Source: Treponema sp. UBA3649
GTDB taxonomy: Bacteria > Spirochaetota > Spirochaetia > Treponematales > Treponemataceae
DNA length: 42,353 nucleotides
Reading direction: 5' to 3'
NCBI GenBank assembly: GCA_002373325.1
Contig: DFKI01000009.1
Span: forward strand, 1-42,353
The position numbers were made by a program, and so were the translations under genes. How positions within the stretch are numbered: position 1 is the first letter of the stretch; each line of letters starts with the position of its first letter. Below, one piece after another: positions 9,702-16,698 of the stretch. The notes beneath the pieces were generated by a model. It did no database searches and was not told the origin of the DNA. It worked only from the letters and a program-made list of their open reading frames with translations.

Positions 9702-10427
9702 ATGGACGAAACCGGCGAGACTAAAAGCCACATTTGTTTCAAATGCCTGAATCCGCTTTCCCGATGTTTTTGTGCTGATTTGAAAACTGTGGACTCAGGC
9801 ATCAAGTTTATTTTTCTCATGCATCCCAAGGAAGCGAAAAGACAGAAGACCGGTACCGGAAGACTTGCCCACTTGAGATTACCCGAAAGCGAGATTCTTG
9901 TGGGCGTGGATTTTACCCAAAACGAGCGTCTGAACTCCCTTCTCTCATCCCCGGAATATTTTCCAGTGCTGCTCTACCCCGGAGATGACGCAAGGACAGC
10001 AGACACACCCGGATTCAAAGAAGAGATTGGAAACCGAAGGCTTCTTGTTATCATAATCGACTCCACGTGGTTCTGCTCCAAAAAGATGATAAAGCTCAGC
10101 ACAAACGTAAACACACTGTCCAAGCTTTCTTTCAGCGGCTCCTACAAATCAATCTTTACTTTCAAAAGGGAACCCGCCGAATACTGTGTCTCCACCATCG
10201 AGTCCTGCTACTACATAATCAGGGAGCTACAGGCCCCGGGGATTGCGAATCAGAGTGCGGATCCGGAACCGTTGATGGACGTATTCAAAAAGATGATTTC
10301 ATATCAGCTGAACCGGGAAAACGAGCGCATAGAAAAGGGACTTCCCGGACATCACGCGAAGGACTGGAAATATACCAGGGTCAAGGAGATACCGGAGTAT
10401 TTGAGGAGTCAGGAAATAGGAGAATGA
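9702..10427 (+). CDS. DTW-domain tRNA-uridine aminocarboxypropyltransferase
   Basis: Member of the DTW family, which transfers the 3-amino-3-carboxypropyl group of S-adenosylmethionine onto uridine in tRNA (acp3U; E. coli TapT/YfiP). The N-terminus carries the metal-binding cysteine set C-x2-C-x6-C-x-C (HICFKCLNPLSRCFC), then HPKEAKRQKTGTGRLAH, which is typical of the family, and DSTW, the family's signature motif, in IIIDSTWFCSKKM. Length (241 residues) is normal. An in-frame GTG at 9699 lies directly before the ATG, and neither has a strong ribosome binding site, so translation may be coupled to trxA. Its stop overlaps the next start as ATGA. The exact tRNA position modified cannot be told from sequence. 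Confidence 0.88.
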   Translation: MDETGETKSHICFKCLNPLSRCFCADLKTVDSGIKFIFLMHPKEAKRQKTGTGRLAHLRLPESEILVGVDFTQNERLNSLLSSPEYFPVLLYPGDDARTADTPGFKEEIGNRRLLVIIIDSTWFCSKKMIKLSTNVNTLSKLSFSGSYKSIFTFKREPAEYCVSTIESCYYIIRELQAPGIANQSADPEPLMDVFKKMISYQLNRENERIEKGLPGHHAKDWKYTRVKEIPEYLRSQEIGE

Positions 10428-11218
10428 GGATGGATTTTCGGAAAATCAACAGGGAAACCATGGAAAACACTCTGGAGCTTTGCTCGTCTCTGAACAGGCT
10501 AAAAAAATCCATAGAGGATTCCGTGGAGAGGGAATATGTGCTTCTTTCCGATGACAAGATTGAGACGGGGGACATTCAGGCAAACGGCAAGATGAAAGTA
10601 CTGGTCTCGGGAAAAAGAACCTTTGAGGCTGCGGCAAACTATAAGGGAAAGAAAATCTGCTGCCTTGATTTCGCGAACAACCACAGCATAGGAGGAGCAC
10701 CGTTTTCGGCAGGAGCTCAGGAGGAATCAATATGCAGAATCTCCACGCTTTATCCCTGTCTTTGCGCGAAAAGGGAGGAGTTCTACGAGAGGCACACAAG
10801 GGATTTCATTGCCGGCAAACTCGATGAAATGGGAAACGATGACCTCATCTACGTTCCCGATGTCACAGTGTTCAAGACCGATGAGTCAGTGCCTGAAATG
10901 ATGGACGAAGACGCATGGTTCAAAACCGATGTCATTGTGTCCGCCGCTCCCGTTCTGGATGTCGATTTTGACGAGGCAAGGTACAGAAAGGCCATGGAAT
11001 CCCGCATAAAGAGAGTCCTTGACGTGGCATCGAAGGAAAAAGTCCAGGTCCTGATTTTGGGGGCATTCGGCTGCGGTGCGTTCAACAATCCTCCAGAGAT
11101 AGTGTCGGAGATTTTCTCAAGGCTCATCGGAAAATACGATTTTGAGACGGTTGAGTTCGCCGTTTTCTGCAGATACGACACAAAGAATTTCGACGTGTTC
11201 TCAAAGACATTCGGGTAA
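10424..11218 (+). CDS. TIGR02452-type macrodomain protein, PARG-like
   Basis: Probable ADP-ribose hydrolase of the bacterial poly(ADP-ribose) glycohydrolase-like family (TIGR02452/DUF2263). The family signature is present: a glycine-rich loop HSIGGAPFSAGAQEES, where the tandem Glu pair is the expected catalytic site, and a second phosphate loop LGAFGCGAFNNPP near the C-terminus, both typical of macrodomains. Length is 264 residues. The open frame extends far upstream through the DTW gene, but the ATG at 10424 overlaps that gene's stop (ATGA), and an in-frame ATG at 10430 has the better-placed AGGAG, so either could be used. It is third in the trxA-DTW-PARG run. Substrate, and whether a cognate ADP-ribosyltransferase exists, are unknown. 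Confidence 0.88.
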   Translation: MRMDFRKINRETMENTLELCSSLNRLKKSIEDSVEREYVLLSDDKIETGDIQANGKMKVLVSGKRTFEAAANYKGKKICCLDFANNHSIGGAPFSAGAQEESICRISTLYPCLCAKREEFYERHTRDFIAGKLDEMGNDDLIYVPDVTVFKTDESVPEMMDEDAWFKTDVIVSAAPVLDVDFDEARYRKAMESRIKRVLDVASKEKVQVLILGAFGCGAFNNPPEIVSEIFSRLIGKYDFETVEFAVFCRYDTKNFDVFSKTFG

Positions 11219-11237
11219 AAGAAATCGCCCCACCCCA

Positions 11238-11266
11238 TTGACAATTTCCCACTAAAACGATATGTT
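11238..11266 (+). promoter_or_regulatory. Promoter for solute-binding lipoprotein gene
   Basis: A consensus TTGACA (11238-11243) and TATGTT (11261-11266) with a 17-base spacer, about 40 bases upstream of the ATG at 11307. Confidence 0.65.
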
Positions 11267-11306
11267 TAACTTCACTTTACAAAAAGGATTTCAAGAGGAG
11301 TTATTT

Positions 11307-12146
11307 ATGAAAAACAGAAGAATTTTTGGCGTGTTGATTGCTTCACTGGCGCTTGGTCTCAGCGTGGCCTCACTGACCGGATGCGGAAACGGAACCAAGG
11401 CAAGAAGCATCGAGCAGATTAAGAAGAGCGGTAAAATCAAGATTGCCGTGTTCAGCGACAAAAAGCCATTCGGATATGTTGACGAGAACGGTAATTACAA
11501 GGGATACGACGTTTATTTCGGAGACCGCATAGCAAAGGACCTTGGTGTGAAGCCTGATTATGTTCCTGTTGAGGCGGCGAGCAGAGTTGAGGTACTTGCC
11601 ACGGGAAAAGTTGATTTGGTTCTTGCCAATTTTACTGTGACACCGGAGCGTGCGGAAAAAGTTGATTTTGCACTCCCCTACATGAAGGTCGCTCTTGGAG
11701 TTGTTTCCCCCGAATCTGATTTAGTCACGTCAGTCTCACAGCTCAACGGAAAGAAGCTGATTGTAAGCAAGGGAACCACGGCAGAGACTTTCTTCACCAA
11801 CAATTATCCTGAGGTGGAGCTCGTTAAGTTCGACCTTTACTCAGAGGCATACAACGCACTTCTTGACGGACGTGGAGCAGGTCTTTCCACCGACAACACC
11901 GAGGTCCTTGCATGGGCCATTGAGAATCCGGGATTTGCAGTCGGAATTGACAGTCTGGGAAGTCTTGATGCCATTGCCCCCGCAGTGCAGAAGGGAAACA
12001 CCGAGCTTTTGAGCTGGATAAACGACGAGATTAAATCCCTTGCAGCAGAGAATTTCTTCCACAAGGACTATGAGGAAACCCTGCGTCCAGTCTACGGTCC
12101 TGCAGCCGATGCCGACAGTCTCGTAGTTGAAGGCGGAAACATGTAA
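11307..12146 (+). CDS. Amino-acid-type ABC transporter solute-binding lipoprotein
   Basis: Periplasmic family 3 solute-binding protein, tethered as a lipoprotein, that captures a polar amino acid or similar ligand for an ABC importer. The signal peptide ends in the lipobox LTGC (Cys26). The mature part starts SIEQIKKSGKIKIAVF and has PFGYVDENGNYKGYD and LVLANFTVTPERAEKVDF, the standard ligand-binding blocks of this family. The total is 279 residues, full length. The frame is open upstream, but the ATG at 11307 has AGAGGAG at 11294-11300 and starts a perfect signal peptide. No permease or ATPase gene follows, only a tandem repeat array, so its transporter must be encoded elsewhere. Ligand is not assignable. 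Confidence 0.92.
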   Translation: MKNRRIFGVLIASLALGLSVASLTGCGNGTKARSIEQIKKSGKIKIAVFSDKKPFGYVDENGNYKGYDVYFGDRIAKDLGVKPDYVPVEAASRVEVLATGKVDLVLANFTVTPERAEKVDFALPYMKVALGVVSPESDLVTSVSQLNGKKLIVSKGTTAETFFTNNYPEVELVKFDLYSEAYNALLDGRGAGLSTDNTEVLAWAIENPGFAVGIDSLGSLDAIAPAVQKGNTELLSWINDEIKSLAAENFFHKDYEETLRPVYGPAADADSLVVEGGNM

Positions 12147-12148
12147 TC

Positions 12149-12520
12149 CCCCGCGACAAAATTTTTCCACCAAGGGACTGCAAGTTCTCGCGTTTTTCTG
12201 CAAATCGGAAAACAGGAGCCTTCAAGACCAAGCCCTTCCACCGAGGGACTGCAAGTTCTTGCATTTGTCTGTAACCCAGAAAATGGGAGCCTTCGCGACC
12301 AAGCCCTTCCACCGAGGGGCTGCAAGTTTTTGCGTTTTTCTGCAAAGCAGAAAATGGGAGCCTTCGCGACCAAGCCCTTCCACCGAGGGGCTGCAAGTTT
12401 TTTGCGTTTTTCTGCAAAGCAGAAAATGGGAGCCTTCAAGACCAAGCCCTTCCACCAAGGGGCTGCAAGTTCTTGCATTTGTCTGCAAAGCAGAAAATGG
12501 AAGCCTTCGCGACCAAGCAA
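12149..12520. repeat. 71-bp tandem repeat array, about five copies, with internal hairpins
   Basis: Five near-identical units begin at CCACC 12167, 12238, 12309, 12380 and 12452. The period is 71 bases (72 in the fourth unit because of one extra T), and the last copy ends near 12518. Several units contain the hairpin TTTTCTGC-AAA-GCAGAAAA and, bridging two units, AGCCC...GGGCT. The array fills the gap between the solute-binding gene and ilvD. All frames on both strands are partly open through it because 71 is not a multiple of three; these are not considered genes. The role is unknown; it resembles repetitive intergenic palindromic elements. Confidence 0.93.
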
Positions 12521-12529
12521 AAACTTGAC

Positions 12530-12558
12530 ACACAAACGAAGCCCCGCTTCGTTTGTGT
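12530..12558. promoter_or_regulatory. 13-bp perfect hairpin immediately upstream of ilvD promoter
   Basis: ACACAAACGAAGC (12530-12542) pairs perfectly with GCTTCGTTTGTGT (12546-12558) around a three-base loop. It ends two bases before the ilvD -35 box. There is no T-run after it on the plus strand, so it is a poor intrinsic terminator; an operator for ilvD or a barrier protecting it from upstream transcription is equally possible. Confidence 0.6.
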
Positions 12559-12560
12559 CA

Positions 12561-12589
12561 TTGACTAGACTTCGATTTATCGCTAGAAT
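12561..12589 (+). promoter_or_regulatory. Promoter for ilvD
   Basis: TTGACT (12561-12566) and TAGAAT (12584-12589) with a 17-base spacer, about 40 bases before the ATG at 12631. Confidence 0.6.
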
Positions 12590-12630
12590 ATCCTTGTCTT
12601 GCGGATTACCGCATTTTGAGAGGTATTAAT

Positions 12631-14319
12631 ATGAAGAGAAGTGACAACGCAACCAAGGGAATGGCAAGGGCACCACACCGTTCGCTTTTTTATGCCATGG
12701 GCTACACTGACGAGGAGCTTGAGAAACCGCTTGTCGGAGTCTGCTGTGCCAAAAATGAAATCATCCCCGGACACATTGAGCTTGACCGCATCGCCGAGGC
12801 CGTAAAGGCAGGAATCCGCATGGCAGGTGGAACCCCCGTTGAATTTCCCGCCATCGGTGTTTGTGACGGAATCGCGATGGGACATGAGGGCATGAAGTAC
12901 TCTCTCGTAACCCGCGAGCTGATTGCAGACAGCGTTGAGTGCATGGCAACGGCGCATCAGTTTGACGCACTTGTTATGATTCCGAACTGCGACAAGATTG
13001 TTCCGGGCATGTTGATGGCGGCGGCACGTCTTGACCTTCCGACCGTATTCGTTTCCGGTGGAGCCATGATGCCGGGTCATCTTCCAAGCCATGAGGAAGG
13101 AAATCCCTACTCGGACAAAAATCTCTCGCTCACGGACATGTTCGAGGGAGTCGGTGCGGTCGCTTCTGGAAAAATCACTGAAGCCCAGCTTAAGGAAATG
13201 GAGCACTGCGCTTGTCCCGGATGCGGATCCTGCTCAGGTATGTTCACCGCAAATTCCATGAACTGCCTTACCGAAGTTTTGGGGCTCGGACTTCCTGGAA
13301 ACGGAACCATCCCGGCTACGACAGGTGAAAGAATCGCACTTGCAAAACACGCGGGCATGGCGGTAATGAACCTCTACAACAAGAAAATCACCGCAAGACA
13401 GATGATGACGTCGGACTCCTTCCGAAACGCACTTGCAGCGGACATGGCCTTGGGATGCTCGTCAAACACAATGCTCCACGTTCCGGCAATCATGCACGAG
13501 GCGGGACTTGAGCTTGACCTCCATGAAGTGAACGAAATCTCCGAGCGCACACCCAATCTCTGCCACTTGGCTCCTGCGGGACACACCTTTATCTGTGAGC
13601 TCAACGACGCGGGCGGTGTTCAGGCAGTGCTTGCAGAGCTCGCGAAGAAAAATCTGATTAAGACCGACCTTATCACAGCGACCGGAAAGACAATCGCGGA
13701 AAACATCAAGGGTGTAAGGAACAGGAATCCTGAAATCCTCCGGCCGATTGAGAATCCTTTCAGCGACAACGGCGGCATTGCAATCCTTTTCGGAAATCTT
13801 GCCCCGAACGGAACTGTCGTAAAAAGAAGCGCATGTGCAAAGGAACTGATGAAGCACTCAGGACCAGCCCGTGTCTTCAACGATGAGAGCGAGGCGATGG
13901 AAGCCGTGCAGAAACGTGAGATTCACGCGGGAGATGTCGTCGTAATCCGCTACGAGGGACCGAAGGGAGGCCCCGGAATGAGGGAAATGCTCGCCGTTAC
14001 AGCCGCTCTTGCAGGACAGGGACTTGACAAGCAGGTTGCCTTGATTACCGACGGAAGATTCAGCGGAGCCACAAGGGGCGCGTCACTCGGACACTGCTCA
14101 CCCGAAGCCGCCGACGGAGGACCGATCGCATTGGTTCAGGAAGGAGACATAATCAGCCTGGACATCAACAACTACAAGATTCACCTTGAGGTTTCAGACG
14201 AGGAGCTTGCGAAGAGAAAAGCCGCATGGAAGGCACCGGAGCCGAAAGTGACCCACGGATATCTTGCCCGCTATGCAAAGTTGGTCTCAAGCGCCGACAA
14301 GGGAGCAATCCTGCAGTAA
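12631..14319 (+). CDS. ilvD: Dihydroxy-acid dehydratase
   Basis: Iron-sulfur enzyme of valine, leucine and isoleucine synthesis that dehydrates 2,3-dihydroxy-isovalerate and 2,3-dihydroxy-methylvalerate to the 2-oxo acids. It is 562 residues long, normal for the family. The cluster-binding cysteines are in VPNCDKIVPGM... and CPGCGSCSGMFTANSMNC. Further signatures are RAPHRSLFYAMG at the start and TDGRFSGATRGASLGHCSPEA near the end. The ATG is preceded by GAGAGG; an upstream in-frame TTG at 12616 is rejected because it overlaps that site. The gene stands alone: no ilvBN, ilvC or leu genes flank it. It ends at a terminator. Confidence 0.97.
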   Translation: MKRSDNATKGMARAPHRSLFYAMGYTDEELEKPLVGVCCAKNEIIPGHIELDRIAEAVKAGIRMAGGTPVEFPAIGVCDGIAMGHEGMKYSLVTRELIADSVECMATAHQFDALVMIPNCDKIVPGMLMAAARLDLPTVFVSGGAMMPGHLPSHEEGNPYSDKNLSLTDMFEGVGAVASGKITEAQLKEMEHCACPGCGSCSGMFTANSMNCLTEVLGLGLPGNGTIPATTGERIALAKHAGMAVMNLYNKKITARQMMTSDSFRNALAADMALGCSSNTMLHVPAIMHEAGLELDLHEVNEISERTPNLCHLAPAGHTFICELNDAGGVQAVLAELAKKNLIKTDLITATGKTIAENIKGVRNRNPEILRPIENPFSDNGGIAILFGNLAPNGTVVKRSACAKELMKHSGPARVFNDESEAMEAVQKREIHAGDVVVIRYEGPKGGPGMREMLAVTAALAGQGLDKQVALITDGRFSGATRGASLGHCSPEAADGGPIALVQEGDIISLDINNYKIHLEVSDEELAKRKAAWKAPEPKVTHGYLARYAKLVSSADKGAILQ

Positions 14320-14348
14320 GAAAACAAGACGTTTTTTTGAAAGATGAG

Positions 14349-14402
14349 AAATCCCGGAGGGCGATTGAGATGAGCTTCAATTGTGTCTTCGGGATTTTTT
14401 TT
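14349..14402 (+). terminator. Intrinsic terminator after ilvD
   Basis: AAATCCCG (14349-14356) pairs with CGGGATTT (14390-14397), continuing into a run of eight T. The intervening sequence has its own small stem (ATTGA...TCAAT). Confidence 0.75.
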
Positions 14403-14471
14403 CAAAACTCACTTTGAAAACCCTTGGCAATCTGGAAATTAATTTTATCGCAAAAAAAATCCACCGGTAAA

Positions 14472-15182
14472 TCAGAAGCGGATTGTCTCGACCATGTATC
14501 TGATTGAAAGTCCCGTGTCGTCCTGCTGGGTCTTTTCCACGATAAAAACGAAGCTCTTTCCGCTCTTGTCCGTAAAAATCCTGTCGATGCGGTACTTCAC
14601 CACACCCTTGCGCCTGAACTCCGGAGTTCCCACCACGCTGCTCGCAAGAAGATTTCCCTCCGAGTCCTTTTTTTCCATCAGTATGTGGAATTTCGACTCA
14701 AGATTTTTTCCCTCGCCGTAGAAAGTCGGAACCAGCTGTATATTATAGAAGATTGATTTTTCCGCCGTCGATGCCTCAAAATCCTTGAACTGTATCACCT
14801 CGGTCGGCATCTTGCTCTCGGACTCCCTCACATAAAGAAGTGTCCCCGCGGATGCCGGAGTGCAGTTGTATTTTTTCAGGTACCACGAGCTCTTTTTGAC
14901 CAGAGCCTCAAATGCACCTTTTCCCGAAAGTTTTGATGTCTCGGCGGAAGGTTTTGTCCTGAACACACCGTTCGGAACGTAATCATTTTTCGCAACGTCC
15001 ACGGTATACAAATCTGCCCACGCCTCGTAACGGACGTCGGTTTTTCCGTACTGACCGAAAATATATGTCAATCCGTCTTCTGAAAATCCAATGTCTGAAA
15101 ATACGGCCGCGTCACCTGCAAAAGCTCCGTGAGAAAGAAGCGCAAATGCGGCGCATAGAAGTGCTTTAAAAAACCTTTTCAT
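14472..15182 (-). CDS. DUF2259-type predicted secreted protein
   Basis: A 236-residue exported protein of unknown function. A signal peptide with a probable cleavage after AFA (near residue 22) is followed by GDAAVFSDIGFSEDGLTYIFGQYG, quoted here only as its parts GDAAVFSDIGF and YIFGQYG, which I recognise as typical of the DUF2259 family common in Treponema. The rest is beta-rich and Lys/Glu-rich without catalytic motifs. Ribosome binding site GGAGGAG precedes the ATG. It is transcribed against ilvD and divergent from the next lipoprotein; the 294 bases upstream, shared with that gene, hold no clear other feature. The family assignment comes from memory of sequence pattern, not from a search. 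Confidence 0.78.
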   Translation of the reverse strand: MKRFFKALLCAAFALLSHGAFAGDAAVFSDIGFSEDGLTYIFGQYGKTDVRYEAWADLYTVDVAKNDYVPNGVFRTKPSAETSKLSGKGAFEALVKKSSWYLKKYNCTPASAGTLLYVRESESKMPTEVIQFKDFEASTAEKSIFYNIQLVPTFYGEGKNLESKFHILMEKKDSEGNLLASSVVGTPEFRRKGVVKYRIDRIFTDKSGKSFVFIVEKTQQDDTGLSIRYMVETIRF

Positions 15183-15476
15183 ATCTCCTCCCAGAATAAA
15201 AATACCCGGTTAGATTATCGGAATCAGTCCGTCCAGTCTTTAGGAAAGGTTCAGGAACTTCAGTTTAAGACCCGAAATCCGACTGTCCCATGCCGATTAA
15301 CCAGCCTTATTATGGAAAACAAACGAATCAGGCGGACGAAACAAAAAATTTTTAAAAATTTTTGTAGAAATGATTACCGTGACGGGAATTCGGGGAATAT
15401 TATATATATGTAGGGAAAAAAAGTTCCCTGCCCGATTCGAACTGATTTTCGGACGGACAAACATAAAAAGGGGCGC

Positions 15477-16586
15477 ATGATGAAAAAAAAGCAAGCGGTG
15501 AAAAAAATCGCACGTTATCTTACCGAGACGCTGGTTCCGGCCGGTGTCCTGATTTTTTCCGTCATCCTGAGCGTGGTTCCTGGTGGATGCCGCACTTCCA
15601 TAGACGGAGTGGAATTTCTTTCCGGTGATTTTACCGTGCCGCAACTGGAGGACATGAAGATTGTGGACTCAGGGCATGTCTCGATGACATTGAGCAAGGA
15701 AGTGATTGTGAACAGGGCATCTGTAAGAAAGGACGGAATCGACGGTGAGAAAAGCGAAATCAGCGTGGAAAGTGAGATTTCTGATGACGGACGCAGCATT
15801 GACTTCAAGCTGGGAGAGAATACCGAAGTCGGAGGACTCTACGTTCTGGATGCGGAGATTGAGGACTCAAGGGGCAACACACTCACACTCAGCGTGGACT
15901 TCAAGGGATTCAACGACAGGGTTCCGCTCATGGCATTCTCAGAGATAAGGACCGGGGCCACTGCGTCAAAAAATATCTTTGAGTTCGTGGAGCTTTATGT
16001 CTTAAAGGAAGGAAACACATCGGGTCTTTCAATCGTAAGCGCGTCTGACGGGGAGGACAGGAGATATCAGTTTCCGGCCATGGAAGTAAAAAAGGGGGAG
16101 AGAATTGTCGTGCACTACAGAAACTACGACAAGACCTGCGTTGACGAGACCGGGGAAAACCTTCTTCTGGCGGGAGCGGAGGATTGCAGCTCTGCAAGGG
16201 ACCTTTTCATGCAGCAAAACGAAAAGAGCTCTCTCGGCGACAAAACTGACGTGCTCATGCTGAGAAACGACGACACATCGGTGATTTACGACGCGTTTTT
16301 GTATCTGGAAAAAGGAAAGAAATCTGCCTTTGACGAAAAATTCAACGGAGCGCTCGAAGCCATTGAGGAAAGCGGAATCTGGACGGACGGAAACGGAAAT
16401 GCAGACTGCACGGTTGAGTCCGCGTTTGACGGGAGCCTCATAAAAAGCTCATCCCATTCCGTAAACAGAAAGTCTGTCACATCGCTTCCTTCGGACGGCA
16501 CTTTAAGGTCGGACAAAAATCAGTGGTACGACATCGCGAAAAAGGCATTGCAGACTCCGGGAAAAGCGAACACACTTCCGCAATAG
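15477..16586 (+). CDS. Lipoprotein with lamin-tail-like domain
   Basis: A 369-residue envelope protein. After an unusually long N-terminal region the hydrophobic stretch ends in VVPGGC, making Cys38 the probable lipidation site. Residues about 55-145 look like a bacterial Ig-like domain (MTLSKEVIV..., LYVLDAEIEDSRGNTL). Residues about 150-280 (FSEIRTG, IFEFVELYVL, GERIVVHYR, DVLMLRNDD, VIYDAFLY) follow the lamin-tail-domain pattern found in bacterial surface proteins. Two ATG codons occur in tandem (15477 and 15480), with AAGGGG upstream. It precedes the secretion operon but is separated from it by 112 bases, so operon membership is uncertain. Function unknown. Confidence 0.82.
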   Translation: MMKKKQAVKKIARYLTETLVPAGVLIFSVILSVVPGGCRTSIDGVEFLSGDFTVPQLEDMKIVDSGHVSMTLSKEVIVNRASVRKDGIDGEKSEISVESEISDDGRSIDFKLGENTEVGGLYVLDAEIEDSRGNTLTLSVDFKGFNDRVPLMAFSEIRTGATASKNIFEFVELYVLKEGNTSGLSIVSASDGEDRRYQFPAMEVKKGERIVVHYRNYDKTCVDETGENLLLAGAEDCSSARDLFMQQNEKSSLGDKTDVLMLRNDDTSVIYDAFLYLEKGKKSAFDEKFNGALEAIEESGIWTDGNGNADCTVESAFDGSLIKSSSHSVNRKSVTSLPSDGTLRSDKNQWYDIAKKALQTPGKANTLPQ

Positions 16587-16698
16587 AGATTTTGGTGAAA
16601 ATTGCAAAAAAAGACTGTATTTTAAGACAAATTTTTGAGCAAATGTTGATTTCAAATCATCACTTGTATTAAACTAATCTAAAATTAAGGATAAAAAA

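Noticed and set aside
10067..10423. N-terminal extension of the PARG-like protein
   Set aside because: It lies wholly within the DTW gene in another frame. The family N-terminus starts at the ATG 10424 or 10430.
12149..12520. CRISPR array
   Set aside because: The whole 71-bp unit is repeated with no variable spacers, and no cas genes are present.
12031..12629. Several open frames on both strands across the 71-bp repeats, with repetitive peptides
   Set aside because: The repeat length is not divisible by three, so any frame cycles through the same peptides. No ribosome binding site or promoter fits, and the array is flanked by intergenic signals.
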